Shown: positions 24,245 to 37,142 of the stretch, piece after piece | Numbering within the stretch: position 1 is the stretch's first letter | How the letters are laid out: each line of letters begins with the position of its first letter | NCBI GenBank assembly: GCA_014323825.1 | Contig: JACONI010000111.1 | Span: 1 to 64,000, forward strand | Length of the DNA stretch: 64,000 bases | DNA from: Ekhidna sp. | GTDB taxonomy: Bacteria > Bacteroidota > Bacteroidia > Cytophagales > Cyclobacteriaceae | Reading direction: 5' to 3' | Translations under genes and position numbers: made by a program | The notes under the pieces: model-generated | Told to the model about the DNA's origin: nothing | Databases searched by the model: none | The model's input: the letters and a program-made list of their open reading frames with translations, nothing else

Positions 24245-24832
24245 TTAGTCTTTCTTTTCTTCTCCCGTAACTTCCTCTGATTTCGTTTCAACTGCCTCCT
24301 CAACGAAAGCCTCTTCAGTTTCTTCTTTTACTTCCTCAGCCACTTCAGCAGGGATTTCTTCTACAACCTCAGCAGCCTGTACTTCAGTATCTTGCACTTT
24401 TGCTTCAGACTTTCCTCCTCTTCTGGATCTTCTTGTCTTGGACTTTCCGGAACTCTTTTCAGTTAAAAATAACTCATTGAAGTCAACAAGTTCCATCATA
24501 CACATTTCAGCATTATCGCCAAGTCGATATCCGGTTTTAATAATTCTTGTGTAACCACCAGGTCTGCCGGAGATCTTCTCGGCTACATTGTTAAATAATT
24601 CAGTGACTGATTCTTTATTCTGAAGGTAAGAAAATACAACTCTTCTGGAATTTGTATCATCAGTCTTGGATTTCGTAAAGATCGGCTCAATATATTTTCT
24701 AAGTGCTTTCGCCTTAGCTACCGTTGTATTGATTCGCTTGTGCATGATAAGCGAAGAGGCCATATTGGAAAGCATTGCTCCTCTATGGGCTGTCTTTCTA
24801 CCTAAATGATTAAATCTCTTACCATGTCTCAT
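24245..24832 (-). CDS. rplQ: Ribosomal protein L17 with acidic C-terminal extension
   Basis: [25 protein letters not shown]. Confidence 0.97.
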   Translation of the reverse strand: MRHGKRFNHLGRKTAHRGAMLSNMASSLIMHKRINTTVAKAKALRKYIEPIFTKSKTDDTNSRRVVFSYLQNKESVTELFNNVAEKISGRPGGYTRIIKTGYRLGDNAEMCMMELVDFNELFLTEKSSGKSKTRRSRRGGKSEAKVQDTEVQAAEVVEEIPAEVAEEVKEETEEAFVEEAVETKSEEVTGEEKKD

Positions 24833-25821
24833 TATTCTTCTTCCAGTTTGTATTTCATGAGATCCATACCAAATTTAAGGCCTTTATCGAATACCAACTG
24901 CTCTAGCTCAGCAAGTGATTTTTTACCAAAGTTTCTAAACTTCATCATATCGGAAATTTCAAGAGATACCAAATCGCCAAGCGTTCCGACATCAGCGGCC
25001 CTTAGGCAATTGTAGGCTCTCACTGAAAGATCAAGATCATTCAGGTTAGTTTTAAGTAACTTTCTCATGTGAAGTAACTCTTCATCAACCTGTTCCGGTT
25101 CACTAACTTCTTGGGTCTCAATAATCATGTTCTGATCTGAGAACAACATAAAATGCTGAATCAAAATATAAGCGGCTCCCTTAAGTGCATTTTCAGGATG
25201 AACAGATCCGTCAGTTTCGATATCAAGCATCAATTGTTCATAGTCAGTCTTTTGCTCTACCCTTGTGTTTTCAACACTATATTTTACATTTTTAATTGGA
25301 GTAAAGATTGAATCAATTGCGATGGCCCCAAAGTTTTGATCCGCAGGCTTATTATCGCTTGCACTAACATATCCTCTGCCTTTCTCAACAGTCAATTCCA
25401 TTTCGAATTTGGCAGAATCATCAAGATTACAAATTACATGATCCGGATTCAAAATCTCGAAAGAGGTGGTTGCCTTGGCCAGATCACCTGCTGTCAGCTT
25501 CTTCATATTTGAAATTGGAATTTTTATGCTACTATCAGCAACTCCTCCAATTTTCTTAAATCTTACCATCTTCAGATTAAGGATGATTTCATTTACATCC
25601 TCAACTACCCCCTCTATTGTAGAAAATTCGTGCAACACACCGGGGATTTTAACACTGGTAATAGCATAACCTTCCAGAGAAGAAAGAAGAATTCTTCTTA
25701 ACGCATTACCTATTGTAACACCATACCCCTTTTCTAAAGGTTTAAAAGTGAATAAACCATGGAAGTCATCAGCTTTCTCCATGACTATCTTTTCCGGCAT
25801 TTGAAATGCAAGGATTGACAT
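24832..25821 (-). CDS. rpoA: RNA polymerase alpha subunit
   Basis: [22 protein letters not shown]; alpha-[21 protein letters not shown]. Confidence 0.98.
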   Translation of the reverse strand: MSILAFQMPEKIVMEKADDFHGLFTFKPLEKGYGVTIGNALRRILLSSLEGYAITSVKIPGVLHEFSTIEGVVEDVNEIILNLKMVRFKKIGGVADSSIKIPISNMKKLTAGDLAKATTSFEILNPDHVICNLDDSAKFEMELTVEKGRGYVSASDNKPADQNFGAIAIDSIFTPIKNVKYSVENTRVEQKTDYEQLMLDIETDGSVHPENALKGAAYILIQHFMLFSDQNMIIETQEVSEPEQVDEELLHMRKLLKTNLNDLDLSVRAYNCLRAADVGTLGDLVSLEISDMMKFRNFGKKSLAELEQLVFDKGLKFGMDLMKYKLEEE

Positions 25822-25846
25822 ATTTTAAATTTTAAAAAGTTAAATA

Positions 25847-26449
25847 TTACTTAGAATATAATTCGACGATCAACTGCTCTTTGATATTCTCCGGAATCTC
25901 TTCTCTGCTCGGTGCATTCAAGTATTTCCCTGACATGCTCACTGTATCCCACTCCAACCAGGAATAGCTTTTAGCATTTGATTTCAAGCTATTACTGATA
26001 GCTTCTAAAGATTTTGATTTTTCTCTTACTCCTATCACATCGTTTGGTTTCAATGTGTAAGATGGAATATTCACAACATCACCATTTACAGTGATATGCT
26101 TGTGAGAAACTAATTGTCTTGATCCCCTTCTTGTAGGCGAAATACCAAGTCTGTAAACTGTGTTATCCAACCTGGCCTCTAGTAATTGAAGAAGGATCTC
26201 TCCGGTAATACCGGTTTTTCTAGACGCTTTATCAAAAGCATTAGCAAATTGTCTTTCCAAAACGCCATAAGTGTATTTAGCTTTCTGCTTTTCTGCAAGC
26301 TGAATAGCATATTCGGACTGTTTACTTCTTCTACCTTTACCGTGTTGGCCGGGAGGATAAGCCTTCTTTTGAAGTGCTTTGCTAACACCAAAAATGGGAT
26401 CTCCGAATCTTCTGGAAATTTTAGTCTTCGGACCAGTATATCTTGCCAT
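25847..26449 (-). CDS. rpsD: Ribosomal protein S4
   Basis: [16 protein letters not shown]. Confidence 0.97.
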   Translation of the reverse strand: MARYTGPKTKISRRFGDPIFGVSKALQKKAYPPGQHGKGRRSKQSEYAIQLAEKQKAKYTYGVLERQFANAFDKASRKTGITGEILLQLLEARLDNTVYRLGISPTRRGSRQLVSHKHITVNGDVVNIPSYTLKPNDVIGVREKSKSLEAISNSLKSNAKSYSWLEWDTVSMSGKYLNAPSREEIPENIKEQLIVELYSK

Positions 26450-26473
26450 TCTTTATGATCTGTTTTATATATC

Positions 26474-26866
26474 TTAAACTCTTCTTCTTTTAGGAGGTCT
26501 GCAACCGTTATGAGGTAGTGGTGTTACATCTTTAATCATTGCAACATCAATACCAACGTTCTGAATAGTTCTGATAGCTGATTCTCTACCGGCTCCCGGG
26601 CCTTTCACAAACACATCAACCTTTCTCAATCCTAAATCATAAGCTTTCTGAGCACATTCCTGAGCGGCTACCTGAGCAGCGTAAGGAGTATTCTTTTTAG
26701 AACCTCTGAAGCCCATTTTACCGGCTGAAGACCAGCTAATAACCTGACCGGTTACATTGGTCATTGAAATAATGATGTTGTTGAAGGATGCTTTAATATG
26801 AGCCTGACCCATTACACCGACTGCAACAACTCTTTTCTTCCCTTTATCTTTTCCTTTTTGCGCCAT
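26474..26866 (-). CDS. rpsK: Ribosomal protein S11
   Basis: [12 protein letters not shown]...[16 protein letters not shown]; start trimmed from the ORF track. Confidence 0.95.
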   Translation of the reverse strand: MAQKGKDKGKKRVVAVGVMGQAHIKASFNNIIISMTNVTGQVISWSSAGKMGFRGSKKNTPYAAQVAAQECAQKAYDLGLRKVDVFVKGPGAGRESAIRTIQNVGIDVAMIKDVTPLPHNGCRPPKRRRV

Positions 26867-26873
26867 CTGTTGA

Positions 26874-27251
26874 TTACTTAGTAGCCTTCTTCTTATTGGC
26901 AACAGTTTTTCTCTTACCCTTTCTGGTTCTAGCATTGTTCTTTGTATGCTGTCCTCTCACGGGGAGACTTTTCCTATGTCTTAGTCCTCTGTAGCATCCA
27001 ATATCCAAAAGCCGCTTAATGCTTAACTGAACTTCTCCTTTAAGTGTGCCCTCTACTTTATATCTTTCGCGGATAATATTTCTAATCTTTCCCCCCTCGT
27101 CATCTGTCCAGTCCTGAACTTTTTTATTTACATCAACACCGGCCTCATTCAAAATATTTTGAGCGGATGTTTTGCCTATACCAAAAATATAGGTAAGGGC
27201 AATTTCACCTCTTTTATTATCGGGAATATCTACTCCTGCGATTCTGGCCAT
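26874..27251 (-). CDS. rpsM: Ribosomal protein S13
   Basis: [26 protein letters not shown]. Confidence 0.97.
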   Translation of the reverse strand: MARIAGVDIPDNKRGEIALTYIFGIGKTSAQNILNEAGVDVNKKVQDWTDDEGGKIRNIIRERYKVEGTLKGEVQLSIKRLLDIGCYRGLRHRKSLPVRGQHTKNNARTRKGKRKTVANKKKATK

Positions 27252-27253
27252 AA

Positions 27254-27370
27254 TTATCCTTGTCTTTGTTTAAACTTTGGATTCCTTTTGTTGATTACAT
27301 AAAGCTTCCCTTTTCTTCTGATTACTTTGCAGTCAGCACTTCTTTTTTTTACAGATGCTCTTACTTTCAT
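27254..27370 (-). CDS. rpmJ: Ribosomal protein L36 (below ORF-track cutoff)
   Basis: Reverse complement translates [38 protein letters not shown]. Confidence 0.95.
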   Translation of the reverse strand: MKVRASVKKRSADCKVIRRKGKLYVINKRNPKFKQRQG

Positions 27371-27396
27371 TTCTATATCTTTTCAGTTATGCTGAA

Positions 27397-27615
27397 TTAT
27401 TTATATCTATAAACTATTCTCCCTTTTGTTAAATCATAAGGAGACATTTCTAATTTCACTTTATCACTTGGCAAGATTTTGATGTAATGCATTCTCATTT
27501 TACCCGAGATATGTGCGATTACTTCATGCCCATTTTCTAGTTCAACTCTAAACATTGCATTTGATAATGCCTCAACGATAGTACCTTCTTGCTCTATAGA
27601 TGTTTGCTTTGCCAT
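27397..27615 (-). CDS. infA: Translation initiation factor IF-1
   Basis: [32 protein letters not shown]. Confidence 0.97.
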   Translation of the reverse strand: MAKQTSIEQEGTIVEALSNAMFRVELENGHEVIAHISGKMRMHYIKILPSDKVKLEMSPYDLTKGRIVYRYK

Positions 27616-28922
27616 TATGCAACTTGAGTTCTTCCTTTAATTCGACCTGATTTCATCATACCTTCATAATGTCTCATCAATAAATAACTTTCAATTTGCT
27701 GGAGTGTATCCAGTATTACTCCCACCATAATAAGAAGTGATGTTCCACCGTAAAATTGAGCAAATCCCTGATTGACACCTGCCAGCATTGCGAATGCAGG
27801 TAATATTGCAATTATAGCAAGAAAAATTGCTCCCGGTAATGTGACTCTTGATAGAATATCATCAAGAAGATCAGCAGTTTGTTTTCCCGGCTTAACCCCC
27901 GGAACAAAGCCTCCGTTTCTTTTCATGTCATCGGCAATCTGAACAGGATTAATTGTGATTGCCGTGTAGAAAAAAGTAAACACAATAATCATAACTGCAA
28001 AAGTCAGATTGTATTCCCAAGTTGTGACATCAGAAAATGTGGTTAAGATGTAATTCGCAACGTTACTATCTTCTCTCCAAAATCCGGCAAACATTGCCGG
28101 AAGAAACATGATAGACTGAGCAAAAATGATCGGCATAACTCCGGATGCATTGACTTTTAAAGGTATATATTGCCTTTGCCCGCCATAAACTTTATTTCCT
28201 ACAACCTGCTTGGCATACTGAACAGGCACTCGCCTGACTGCCTGAACCAATGCTACGGTAACAAGAACTACAAAGAAGAGTGCAACTAATTCCAAAATGA
28301 AAATTAACAACTCACTCATACCACGAGTAACAATAGCTTCCGATACGAGACTTCCGGGGAATCGGGAGATAATTCCGACCATAATCAACATCGAAATACC
28401 ATTTCCTATTCCCTTGTCAGTAATTTTCTCACCTAACCACATACAGAAGATTGTTCCTGATGTTAATATGATTACTGAAGTAAACTTAAAAAAGAATGTA
28501 TTGTCTATAATTGCGGAAGGTTCAATTGCCGCACTTACATAACTGAAACCCTGAGCAAAACAAATACCTATGGTTAGTATTCTTGTTAGCTGGTTAATCT
28601 TCTTTCTTCCACTATCACCCTCTTTTTGTAGTTTTTGAAAGTATGGAACAGCTACTGTCATCAACTGTAATACAATCGAGGCTGAGATATAAGGCATAAT
28701 TCCAAGTGCAAAAACAGAAGCGTTGCTAAATGCACCCCCCAGGATGGTGTCTAAGAATCCAAAGATTCCCGATGCAGAAGTTAATTTGTCAGGGTCAATC
28801 CCGGGAAGAACTACAAAAGTACCAATACGAAAGATTACAAGAAACCCTATAGTGTTAATGATTTTTAACCTTAATTCTTCAATTGAGAATATGTTTCGTA
28901 TAGTGGCTATGAATTTCTTCAT
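27615..28922 (-). CDS. secY: Preprotein translocase SecY
   Basis: 435 aa multi-TM, canonical spc-operon position. Confidence 0.97.
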   Translation of the reverse strand: MKKFIATIRNIFSIEELRLKIINTIGFLVIFRIGTFVVLPGIDPDKLTSASGIFGFLDTILGGAFSNASVFALGIMPYISASIVLQLMTVAVPYFQKLQKEGDSGRKKINQLTRILTIGICFAQGFSYVSAAIEPSAIIDNTFFFKFTSVIILTSGTIFCMWLGEKITDKGIGNGISMLIMVGIISRFPGSLVSEAIVTRGMSELLIFILELVALFFVVLVTVALVQAVRRVPVQYAKQVVGNKVYGGQRQYIPLKVNASGVMPIIFAQSIMFLPAMFAGFWREDSNVANYILTTFSDVTTWEYNLTFAVMIIVFTFFYTAITINPVQIADDMKRNGGFVPGVKPGKQTADLLDDILSRVTLPGAIFLAIIAILPAFAMLAGVNQGFAQFYGGTSLLIMVGVILDTLQQIESYLLMRHYEGMMKSGRIKGRTQVA

Positions 28923-29371
28923 TACTTGATAATCATGATCGATCCTCCTGCTTTTTCAATAGCCTCTTTAGCGGAGTCTGAGAACTTATGTGCAGTTACT
29001 TTAATATTTGTAGTTATTTCCCCTCTACCTAACACTTTGATTTGATCTTTCTTACTGGCAAGCCCATTCTTACGTAATATTTCAGGCGTTACTTCTTTAA
29101 GTTTTTTGGCATCAACGAGTTTTTGAAGATCATCTAGGTTAATAGGCTTGGAAACGACTTTGTTGTTGTTCTTAAATCCAAACTTTGGAATCCTTCTTTG
29201 TAACGGCATTTGCCCCCCTTCAAAACCCGTTTTTCTTGAGTAGCCGGATCTTGACTGAGCACCTTTATGACCTCTCGTAGAGGTACCCCCCCTTCCGGAG
29301 CCTTGTCCTCTACCTACTCTTTTTCTATTTTTTATTGAGCCTTCGGCCGGCTTAAGTGATTCAAGTCTCAT
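28922..29371 (-). CDS. rplO: Ribosomal protein L15
   Basis: KRVGRGQGSGRGGTSTRGHKGAQSRSG. Confidence 0.96.
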   Translation of the reverse strand: MRLESLKPAEGSIKNRKRVGRGQGSGRGGTSTRGHKGAQSRSGYSRKTGFEGGQMPLQRRIPKFGFKNNNKVVSKPINLDDLQKLVDAKKLKEVTPEILRKNGLASKKDQIKVLGRGEITTNIKVTAHKFSDSAKEAIEKAGGSIMIIK

Positions 29372-29553
29372 ATTGAGAGTTCTTTTACTTCCACTAAATG
29401 ACTGACCGTCTTTATCATCCCTTCAACTGAAGGAGTCAGTTCTTTTTCAACAGATTTATTGATTTTACCAAGACCAAGCGCAATGATTGTTCTCTTCTGG
29501 TTTTCAGGGCGTTTAATGGTGCTTTTCTTCTGTGTGATTAATACTTTACCCAT
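29368..29553 (-). CDS. rpmD: Ribosomal protein L30
   Basis: Position and KSTIKRPENQKRTIIALGLGKI. Confidence 0.95.
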   Translation of the reverse strand: MGKVLITQKKSTIKRPENQKRTIIALGLGKINKSVEKELTPSVEGMIKTVSHLVEVKELSI

Positions 29554-29557
29554 CTTC

Positions 29558-30076
29558 TTATCCGTTGAAAATTTTATCTAAAGTCACACCTCTTTGCTGA
29601 GCGACTGCAAATGGGTCTCTCATTTTATTGAGTGCATCAAAAGTAGCTTTTACCACATTGTGAGGATTTGAAGAACCTTTTGATTTTGCTAAGACATCAT
29701 GCACTCCGGCACTCTCTAATACAGCACGCATCGCACCACCGGCAATTACACCGGTACCGGCGGCGGCAGGCTTCAACAGAACATGCCCTCCTCCAAATTT
29801 GCCAATTGCTTCGTGGGGCACCGTTCCTTTAAAAACAGGAATTTTTACCAGGTTTTTCTTTGCATCATCAATACCCTTAGTGATTGCATCAGTAACCTCA
29901 TTAGCCTTGCCCAACCCATATCCCACAACTCCATTACTATCACCAACTACTACAATAGCTGAGAAGCTAAATCTTCTACCACCCTTCACTACTTTTGCTA
30001 TTCTTTTGATTGCAACCACTCGTTCCTGGAGGTCAATTTCGCTAGCTCTTACCGATTTTATGTTGCTTTGTGTCAT
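29558..30076 (-). CDS. rpsE: Ribosomal protein S5
   Basis: [28 protein letters not shown]. Confidence 0.97.
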   Translation of the reverse strand: MTQSNIKSVRASEIDLQERVVAIKRIAKVVKGGRRFSFSAIVVVGDSNGVVGYGLGKANEVTDAITKGIDDAKKNLVKIPVFKGTVPHEAIGKFGGGHVLLKPAAAGTGVIAGGAMRAVLESAGVHDVLAKSKGSSNPHNVVKATFDALNKMRDPFAVAQQRGVTLDKIFNG

Positions 30077-30081
30077 ATTTA

Positions 30082-30429
30082 TTAAAATTCCAGACCTCCT
30101 TCACGAGCACCATCAGCCAAGGATTTTACTCTTCCATGGTACTTATACCCTGATCTATCAAAGATTACATTTTTGATCCCCGCTACCTTAGCATTCTCCG
30201 CCAGCTTTTTACCCACCTCTTTAGCAATCGCAACGTTCAAACCCTCTTTGCCTATCTCCTTAGTAGATGCAGACGCAAGCGTCTTTCCACCTACATCATC
30301 AATAAGTTGAGCGTAAATTGCCTTGTTACTTTTAAAGACGGATACCCTGGGTTTTTCAGCCGTACCGGAAATCTTTCTTCTGATACCCAATCTGATTCTT
30401 TTTCTTCTTGCCGTTTTTGAAATTGCCAT
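30082..30429 (-). CDS. rplR: Ribosomal protein L18
   Basis: [20 protein letters not shown]; position. Confidence 0.96.
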   Translation of the reverse strand: MAISKTARRKRIRLGIRRKISGTAEKPRVSVFKSNKAIYAQLIDDVGGKTLASASTKEIGKEGLNVAIAKEVGKKLAENAKVAGIKNVIFDRSGYKYHGRVKSLADGAREGGLEF

Positions 30430-30435
30430 ATCTTA

Positions 30436-30987
30436 TTATTTAGCGGCAGTTTTACCGGCTTTTCTTCTAATTTGCTCACCAACAAGCCGAATACCTTTTC
30501 CTTTGTAGGGCTCCACTTTCCTAAGTGATTTAATCTTTGCAGCGGTTTGCCCAACCAATTGCTTATCTATTCCTTCAAGCGTTACAATTGGATTCTTACC
30601 TTTTTCCGTAACAGCAGTAGCCTTGATACTATCAGGAACGGCAAAATATATACTATGAGAATATCCAAGATTAAGCTCAAGCACATTGTTCTGTACAGTA
30701 GCTTTATAACCAACACCCACAAGCTCCATGTCTTTTTTATACCCTTGGCTCACCCCCTTGACCATGTTATTGACTAGTGAACGATACAAACCGTGAAGAG
30801 CCTTGTGACGCTTCTGATCAGTCGGCCGCTCAATAGTAACTACACTATCTTCAATCTTGCAAGTAATATCAGGGGCAATCTGCTGTGATAATTCTCCTTT
30901 AGGGCCTTTCACATTAACAACATTTTTATCTACTGTCAATGTTACACCATCTGGTAAACTAATCGGTACTTTTCCTATTCGAGACAT
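30436..30987 (-). CDS. rplF: Ribosomal protein L6
   Basis: MSRIGKVPISLPDGV...GLYRSLVNNMVKGVSQGY. Confidence 0.96.
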   Translation of the reverse strand: MSRIGKVPISLPDGVTLTVDKNVVNVKGPKGELSQQIAPDITCKIEDSVVTIERPTDQKRHKALHGLYRSLVNNMVKGVSQGYKKDMELVGVGYKATVQNNVLELNLGYSHSIYFAVPDSIKATAVTEKGKNPIVTLEGIDKQLVGQTAAKIKSLRKVEPYKGKGIRLVGEQIRRKAGKTAAK

Positions 30988-30998
30988 CCTATACTCAA

Positions 30999-31397
30999 TT
31001 AATAAACGTAACACAAAACCTCACCACCAATGTGCTCTTTTCTCGCTTCTTTGTCAGAAAGCACTCCCTTAGAAGTTGACATGATCGCAATACCAAGTCC
31101 ATTTAATACTCTTGGTAAGGTCTCAGCATCCGCATACTTTCTCAGCCCCGGAGTGCTCACTCTTTCTAAACTGGTAATCGCTGACTGCTTTGTTTTGGGA
31201 TTATATTTCAAAGCTATTTTAATAGCACCTTGCTTATTATCCTCTTCAAACTTGTAATTTCTAATATACCCCTTATTGTGTAGTACTTTAGTCATTTCCT
31301 TCTTTAGATTAGAAGCAGGAATCTCTACTATACGGTGATTCGCTTTTACTGCGTTGCGGATTCTTGTTAGATAATCTGCTATCGGATCTGTTACCAT
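30999..31397 (-). CDS. rpsH: Ribosomal protein S8
   Basis: [19 protein letters not shown]. Confidence 0.97.
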   Translation of the reverse strand: MVTDPIADYLTRIRNAVKANHRIVEIPASNLKKEMTKVLHNKGYIRNYKFEEDNKQGAIKIALKYNPKTKQSAITSLERVSTPGLRKYADAETLPRVLNGLGIAIMSTSKGVLSDKEARKEHIGGEVLCYVY

Positions 31398-31472
31398 TTC
31401 TTAAACACGTTTATTACCTCCATATAAAGAAATGCAAAAATAACAATTTATATTTTTAAACACAAGCATTCT

Positions 31473-31742
31473 TTACCAACTAGCCTTAGTAATTCCGGGT
31501 ATTTTTCCTTCTGCTGCCATCTCTCTGAATGTTACTCTAGAGATACCAAACTTTCTCATGTAACCTTTAGGTCTTCCGGTAAGTTTACATCTATTATGCA
31601 GTCTCACTTTTGAAGAATTTCTCGGCAGTTTATCCAGTGCCTTATAATCACCGGCAGCTTTAAGGGCTGCTCTCTTTTTTGCATACCTAGCTACAAGCTT
31701 TTCTCTTTTTCGTTCTCTTGCTTTTATTGATTCTCTTGCCAT
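31473..31742 (-). CDS. rpsN: Ribosomal protein S14
   Basis: [27 protein letters not shown]. Confidence 0.96.
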   Translation of the reverse strand: MARESIKARERKREKLVARYAKKRAALKAAGDYKALDKLPRNSSKVRLHNRCKLTGRPKGYMRKFGISRVTFREMAAEGKIPGITKASW

Positions 31743-31747
31743 ATTCT

Positions 31748-32302
31748 TTAGCTCTTTTTAGAGGTAAAAGGCATTCCGAATGCACTTAATAATTCCAAAC
31801 TTTCCTCATCAGTATCAGCAGTTGTAACAAAAGTGATATCCATACCGGAAATACTCTTGATTTTATCAATACTGATCTCAGGGAAAATGATTTGCTCCTG
31901 TACTCCTAAAGTGTAATTTCCTCTTCCGTCAAATCCTTTCTCACGTATACCTCTGAAATCACGAACTCGAGGAAGTGCAACAGTCATTAACCTATCGAGG
32001 AACTCATACATTTTATTACCTCTGAGCGTAACTTTTGCTCCAATCGGCATACCTTCTCTTAGTTTGAAGTTTGATACCGACTTTTTTGCGATTGTTGAGA
32101 CAGCCTTTTGACCTGAGATTTGAGTAAGCTCTTCAATTCCGGCATCTACTAATTTCTTATCAGATACTGCCTGACCAATTCCTTTGTTGATTGCGATTTT
32201 GACCAACTTAGGAACCTGCATGACAGATTTATACTGAAACTTATCCTTGAGTTGAGGCACAATCTCTTTTGTATATTTTTCTTTTAATCTGGGGCTAGGC
32301 AT
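31748..32302 (-). CDS. rplE: Ribosomal protein L5
   Basis: Position; [30 protein letters not shown]. Confidence 0.97.
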   Translation of the reverse strand: MPSPRLKEKYTKEIVPQLKDKFQYKSVMQVPKLVKIAINKGIGQAVSDKKLVDAGIEELTQISGQKAVSTIAKKSVSNFKLREGMPIGAKVTLRGNKMYEFLDRLMTVALPRVRDFRGIREKGFDGRGNYTLGVQEQIIFPEISIDKIKSISGMDITFVTTADTDEESLELLSAFGMPFTSKKS

Positions 32303-32627
32303 TTGTAATAAACTCTCCTGTTTTTTTTAAATATCGTTGAAGTTTACCATCATCATTTTTCTTCCTTCCAATACGAGTAGCATCCCCCGAAGAGGGGTCT
32401 ACTACCATGAGATTACTCAGGTGAATGGAGGCTTCGGTTTCCTGAATGCCACCTTCAGGATTTGCTGCTGATGGCTTAATATGTTTAGTGACTATATTAG
32501 CCCCTTCTACAATTGCTCTATACTTTGAAGTATCCACTTCAAGGATTTTACCTGTTTTCCCTCTGTCATTACCTGCAATGATTTTAACAGTATCTCCTTT
32601 TCTAATATGAAATTTCACTTTACTCAT
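32295..32627 (-). CDS. rplX: Ribosomal protein L24
   Basis: [26 protein letters not shown]. Confidence 0.96.
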   Translation of the reverse strand: MSKVKFHIRKGDTVKIIAGNDRGKTGKILEVDTSKYRAIVEGANIVTKHIKPSAANPEGGIQETEASIHLSNLMVVDPSSGDATRIGRKKNDDGKLQRYLKKTGEFITNA

Positions 32628-32629
32628 TA

Positions 32630-32998
32630 TTAAAGCACTTCAGGTGCTAGTGATACAATTTTCATAAACTGCTTTTCTCTCAACTCTCTTGCCACAGGTC
32701 CAAAAATCCTTGTTCCTCTTGGCTCGTCATTTGCGTTGAGCAATATAGCCGCATTATCTTCAAATCTTATATAAGATCCATCCCTTCTTCTCACCTCTTT
32801 CTTTGTCCTCACAACTACAGCCCGGGATACAGTACCCTTTTTAAGATTACTTGAAGACATAGCATCCTTAACAGTAACAATTACCTTGTCACCAACGGAA
32901 GCATATCTTTTTTTTGTACCACCAAGTACCCGAATAACCAATACTTCTTTAGCCCCACTGTTATCCGCAACTGATAATCTTGACTCTTGCTGTACCAT
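32630..32998 (-). CDS. rplN: Ribosomal protein L14
   Basis: [27 protein letters not shown]. Confidence 0.97.
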   Translation of the reverse strand: MVQQESRLSVADNSGAKEVLVIRVLGGTKKRYASVGDKVIVTVKDAMSSSNLKKGTVSRAVVVRTKKEVRRRDGSYIRFEDNAAILLNANDEPRGTRIFGPVARELREKQFMKIVSLAPEVL

Positions 32999-33255
32999 TA
33001 CTTAGCTTTTTCTACAATTTCAACCAACCTCCATCGTTTATTTTTGCTTAGCGGACGCGTTTCCATCAACTTAACGATGTCTCCGATATTACAATCATTT
33101 CTCTCATCGTGGGCCGTAAGCTTGGTCGTTTTTCTAACAAACTTTCCGTATATCGGATGCTTTACTTTTCGCTCTACAACTACAGTGATACTCTTCTGCA
33201 TTTTATTACTAACCACTTGTCCGATTCTTTCTTTTCTTAAATTTCTTTCCATCAC
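32998..33255 (-). CDS. rpsQ: Ribosomal protein S17
   Basis: [31 protein letters not shown]. Confidence 0.96.
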   Translation of the reverse strand: MMERNLRKERIGQVVSNKMQKSITVVVERKVKHPIYGKFVRKTTKLTAHDERNDCNIGDIVKLMETRPLSKNKRWRLVEIVEKAK

Positions 33256-33260
33256 TGAGT

Positions 33261-33473
33261 CTATTTAGTCACTTCAACAGTTTGATTTAATTCCTTTGCT
33301 CTAATCTCAGTCTTGATCCTTGCAACCAGCTTTCGAAGCTCTCTAATCTTCACCGGATTTTCTATTGGAGTGATGCTGTGAGCAAATTTCAACTTTCCGT
33401 AATTTTCTTTTTCAACAGCAAGCTTATTCTTGAGTTCGTCAATGCTTAAACCTCTCAATTCAGAATTCTTCAT
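33261..33473 (-). CDS. rpmC: Ribosomal protein L29
   Basis: Position; [12 protein letters not shown]. Confidence 0.94.
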   Translation of the reverse strand: MKNSELRGLSIDELKNKLAVEKENYGKLKFAHSITPIENPVKIRELRKLVARIKTEIRAKELNQTVEVTK

Positions 33474-33896
33474 TTATTCCAAGGTATAATCTTTAGCTAC
33501 AATAAATTTTGTTGAGATTGGCAATTTTTGCGATGCCAACCTTAACGCTTCTTTTACAAGTTCAATATCTACACTCGCTGCCTCAAAAAGTATAGTACCC
33601 GGCTTCACGGTAGCTACCCAATATTCAGGAGCACCCTTACCTTTTCCCATCCTTACTTCAGCAGGCTTCTTAGTAATCGGTTTATCAGGAAAGATTCTGA
33701 TCCAAACCTGCCCCTCTCTCTTCATCGCTCTGGTCATTGCTATCCTAGCTGCCTCAATTTGACGGCTTGTAATCCAACCAGCCTCTAATGACTTAATACC
33801 AAAAGTTCCAAAGGCGAGCCTATGCCCCCTACAGGCCAAGCCTTTAACTCGGCCTTTCTGCATTTTTCTGAATTTTGTTCTTTTAGGCTGTAACAT
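33474..33896 (-). CDS. rplP: Ribosomal protein L16
   Basis: [21 protein letters not shown]. Confidence 0.97.
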   Translation of the reverse strand: MLQPKRTKFRKMQKGRVKGLACRGHRLAFGTFGIKSLEAGWITSRQIEAARIAMTRAMKREGQVWIRIFPDKPITKKPAEVRMGKGKGAPEYWVATVKPGTILFEAASVDIELVKEALRLASQKLPISTKFIVAKDYTLE

Positions 33897-33910
33897 GCTT
33901 TGTAAAACTA

Positions 33911-34636
33911 TTACCTTCTTCTTCTATTTTCTTTTCTTCTGTTAAGACCTCCGCCAGGGCTGTTTGATCGACCACCGGTCCGACCGCCAACGTTCGGAGA
34001 AAGATCTCTTTTGCCAAAAACCTCTCCTTTAAAAATCCAAACTTTGATTCCAATCTTTCCGTAAATTGTATTGGCTTCTGATACTGCATAGTCAATATCA
34101 GATCTTAGAGTATGAAGCGGAATTCTTCCCTCCTTGTACTGCTCACTTCTCGCCATTTCTGCGCCACCCAGTCTACCCGAACACTTCACTTTAATTCCTT
34201 GTGCACCAACTCGCATAGAAGATGCAATTGCCTGCTTCATTGCCCTTCTAAAGGAAATTCTGGCCTGAAGCTGTTGAGCAATTGATTCCCCGACAAGTTT
34301 AGCATCTAGCTCAGGTCTCTTGATCTCGAAAATGTTAATCTGAAGATCCTTACCCGTCAGGTTTTTTAATTCTTCTTTGATCTTATCCACCTCGGAACCT
34401 CCCTTACCAATCACAACGCCGGGCCGGGCGGTATGAACGGTTAGCATAATTCTTTTAAGTGTTCTTTCAATAACCACTTTAGAAATACCTCCTTTAGGAA
34501 TTCTTGCAGTTATGTATTTTCTAATTCTGTTGTCCTCTACAATCTTGTCAGCATAAGACTTACTATCAAACCAAGCCGAATCCCAACCTTTGATAATTCC
34601 TAGTCTAAGTCCAACCGGATTTACTTTCTGTCCCAT
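33911..34636 (-). CDS. rpsC: Ribosomal protein S3
   Basis: [23 protein letters not shown]. Confidence 0.97.
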   Translation of the reverse strand: MGQKVNPVGLRLGIIKGWDSAWFDSKSYADKIVEDNRIRKYITARIPKGGISKVVIERTLKRIMLTVHTARPGVVIGKGGSEVDKIKEELKNLTGKDLQINIFEIKRPELDAKLVGESIAQQLQARISFRRAMKQAIASSMRVGAQGIKVKCSGRLGGAEMARSEQYKEGRIPLHTLRSDIDYAVSEANTIYGKIGIKVWIFKGEVFGKRDLSPNVGGRTGGRSNSPGGGLNRRKENRRRR

Positions 34637-35106
34637 TACTTATTGCTTTCTTTAGTTTCGTTGGCGTTATGATTATCAATCACAATTGTGACATGATTAG
34701 ACCTTTTCCTGATTCTGTGAGCCCTACCCTGAGGCGCAGGTCTTAGTCTTTTCAGCATCCTGGCACTATCCACATAAATCTTGCTGACAAAAAGGTCAGC
34801 CTCTTCAATATTTACTTCGTCATTGGCCATTTGCCAATCTGCAAGAGCGGTTAGCAAAAGTTTTTCAATATGACTTGAAGCAATATGACCATCAAATCTC
34901 AAAATATTAAGCGCAGCATTTGCCCGCTCTCCTCTGATCATGTCAGCCACTAATCTCATCTTTCTCGGAGAGGTGGGGATGTTTCTAAGAGAAGACTTTA
35001 CAGCACCAAACTTCCCCTTGTTTTCCTCTCGAAGCTTTTTATCAGCTTCTTTTTGAAGTCTGATTTTTACTGATTTCTTTAATTTTCTCCCGGCTTCCAT
35101 CGGCAC
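34636..35106 (-). CDS. rplV: Ribosomal protein L22
   Basis: [20 protein letters not shown]. Confidence 0.95.
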   Translation of the reverse strand: MPMEAGRKLKKSVKIRLQKEADKKLREENKGKFGAVKSSLRNIPTSPRKMRLVADMIRGERANAALNILRFDGHIASSHIEKLLLTALADWQMANDEVNIEEADLFVSKIYVDSARMLKRLRPAPQGRAHRIRKRSNHVTIVIDNHNANETKESNK

Positions 35107-35112
35107 TATCTA

Positions 35113-35391
35113 TTATCTTTTACCCCTATCTTTTTTGACAATGTGACTTCTAAAGTTTCTTGTAGGGGCAAATTCCCCCAGCTTGTGACCAACCATGTTT
35201 TCAGTAACAAATACTGGAATAAATTTATTCCCATTATGCACTGCAAAGGTGTGACCTACAAAGTCAGGAGATATCATAGATCTTCTTGACCAGGTTTTAA
35301 TCACAGACTTTTTGCCGGATTCATTCATCACTTCAACTTTCCTCTCAAGTCTGAAATCTATATAAGGTCCTTTTTTTAATGATCTAGACAT
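35113..35391 (-). CDS. rpsS: Ribosomal protein S19
   Basis: [19 protein letters not shown]. Confidence 0.97.
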   Translation of the reverse strand: MSRSLKKGPYIDFRLERKVEVMNESGKKSVIKTWSRRSMISPDFVGHTFAVHNGNKFIPVFVTENMVGHKLGEFAPTRNFRSHIVKKDRGKR

Positions 35392-36212
35392 TATTTCCTA
35401 CGCTTTATGATTTGATTATCGGAATACTTATTTGGCTTTCTTGTCTTCTTACCTTTTGCATAAAGACCATTTCTTGATCTTGGGTGCCCTCCGGAAGATC
35501 TTCCTTCACCTCCACCCATTGGATGATCAACAGGGTTCATAGCCACCCCTCTGACTCTGGGCCTCTTCCCTAACCACCTGCTTCTACCTGCCTTACCCAA
35601 TCTCACATTCATGTGATCAGCGTTAGAAACGGTTCCGATCGTAGCTAAACATGTATTTAGTACTAATCTTGTTTCACCGGAAGGTAACTTAATTGTAGAG
35701 TATTTACCCTCTCTAGCCACCAACTGAACATAGGTTCCGGCACTTCTAGCTAACACACCACCCCTACCAGGCTTTAACTCAATATTATGAATAATGGTAC
35801 CTAAAGGGATTTCAGATAAGAATAATGCGTTTCCTACTTCGGGAGCTATACCCCCTCCGGAGTTCAACATGGCTCCAACTTCTAATCCGGCAGGAGCTAT
35901 GATATATCTTTTCTCTCCATCTACATAAAAGAGCAACGCAATTCTTGCAGTCCGATTCGGATCATACTCTATTGATTTTACCATTGCAGGAATTCCATGT
36001 TTGTCCCTTCTAAAATCAATAAGTCTCAACTTTCTCTTATGACCTCCACCAACATTACGAACAGTCATTCGACCTTGGTTATTTCTACCTCCGTTTCTGG
36101 TATTTGTGATTACCAAAGATTTTTCAGGGGTATCAACGGTGATCTCGCTAAAAACAGGAGCCATCCTATATCTCTGCCCAGGCGTAGTAGGCTTAAGTTT
36201 TTTTACAGCCAT
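35391..36212 (-). CDS. rplB: Ribosomal protein L2
   Basis: [23 protein letters not shown]. Confidence 0.98.
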   Translation of the reverse strand: MAVKKLKPTTPGQRYRMAPVFSEITVDTPEKSLVITNTRNGGRNNQGRMTVRNVGGGHKRKLRLIDFRRDKHGIPAMVKSIEYDPNRTARIALLFYVDGEKRYIIAPAGLEVGAMLNSGGGIAPEVGNALFLSEIPLGTIIHNIELKPGRGGVLARSAGTYVQLVAREGKYSTIKLPSGETRLVLNTCLATIGTVSNADHMNVRLGKAGRSRWLGKRPRVRGVAMNPVDHPMGGGEGRSSGGHPRSRNGLYAKGKKTRKPNKYSDNQIIKRRK

Positions 36213-36224
36213 GCTTAGTTTATC

Positions 36225-36512
36225 TTAAATTCCGCCATAAAAATCAATAATATCACCTTCAGCAACCTGAACGATTGCTTTCTTATATGCAGGAGTCTTA
36301 CCCTCAATAATTCTTGACTTGGTATATCTCTTCTTTATCTTACCCGGCTGCAACATAGTATTAACCGACTCAACAGTAACCCCATAAGTCTTTTCCACCT
36401 CATTCTTAATCTGAACCTTGTTCGCCTTGCGGTCAACTATAAATCCATACTTTCCATGCTCGTTAAGCACAGATACTTTTTCGGTCACCAATGGCTTAAT
36501 TAAAACACTCAT
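36225..36512 (-). CDS. rplW: Ribosomal protein L23
   Basis: LIKPLVTEKVSVLNEHGKYGFIVD. Confidence 0.96.
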   Translation of the reverse strand: MSVLIKPLVTEKVSVLNEHGKYGFIVDRKANKVQIKNEVEKTYGVTVESVNTMLQPGKIKKRYTKSRIIEGKTPAYKKAIVQVAEGDIIDFYGGI

Positions 36513-36513
36513 C

Positions 36514-37140
36514 TTAATTAAATCTTTCTTTTATCTGCCCTAAAGTACTTTCACAAAGAATAATGCTCTCTGCATTAATTAAATCATAAGTGTTTACCTC
36601 AGCAACTGTTGTAACATTTGTTTTCCGGAGGTTTCTTGATGACAAGTATATATTCTTATTCTCTCCATTTACTAAGAAAAGAGACTTTTTATCTTCTATA
36701 GACAGGCTTTTCAAAATTCCTACAAAGTCCTTGGTCTTAGGAGCTTCAAAGTCGATATCCTCTAATACTTTTATTGCTTTTTCTTTCGCTCTTGAAGAAA
36801 GAACTGACTTGTTCGCCAGTTGCTTGATCTTTCGGTTAATCTTAAATCCATAGTCACGCGGTTTGGGGCCGAATACTGTGCCTCCCCCTCTGAAAATGGG
36901 AGACTTGACACTACCCGCCCTTGCCGTACCCGTTCCTTTCTGCTTCTTGATCTTTCTTGTAGAACCAGTTATTTCGTTTCTTTCTTTTGCCTTAACCGTG
37001 CCCTGTCTTTTATTGGCAAGGAGACCCTTAACATCAAGGTATACTGCGTGCTCATTTGGTTTAATACCGAAGATTTCTTTGTCTAGCGCAACATCTCTAC
37101 CTGTTTCTTCTCCTTTAATATTTAAAACAGCAATTTTCAT
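36514..37140 (-). CDS. rplD: Ribosomal protein L4
   Basis: KQKGTGTARAGSVKSPIFRGGGTVFGPKPRDY. Confidence 0.97.
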   Translation of the reverse strand: MKIAVLNIKGEETGRDVALDKEIFGIKPNEHAVYLDVKGLLANKRQGTVKAKERNEITGSTRKIKKQKGTGTARAGSVKSPIFRGGGTVFGPKPRDYGFKINRKIKQLANKSVLSSRAKEKAIKVLEDIDFEAPKTKDFVGILKSLSIEDKKSLFLVNGENKNIYLSSRNLRKTNVTTVAEVNTYDLINAESIILCESTLGQIKERFN

Positions 37141-37142
37141 AT

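Noticed and set aside
24245-24478. Unusual acidic C-terminal tail on L17
   Set aside because: Extended acidic L17 tails are, to my knowledge, common in this phylum; ordinary.
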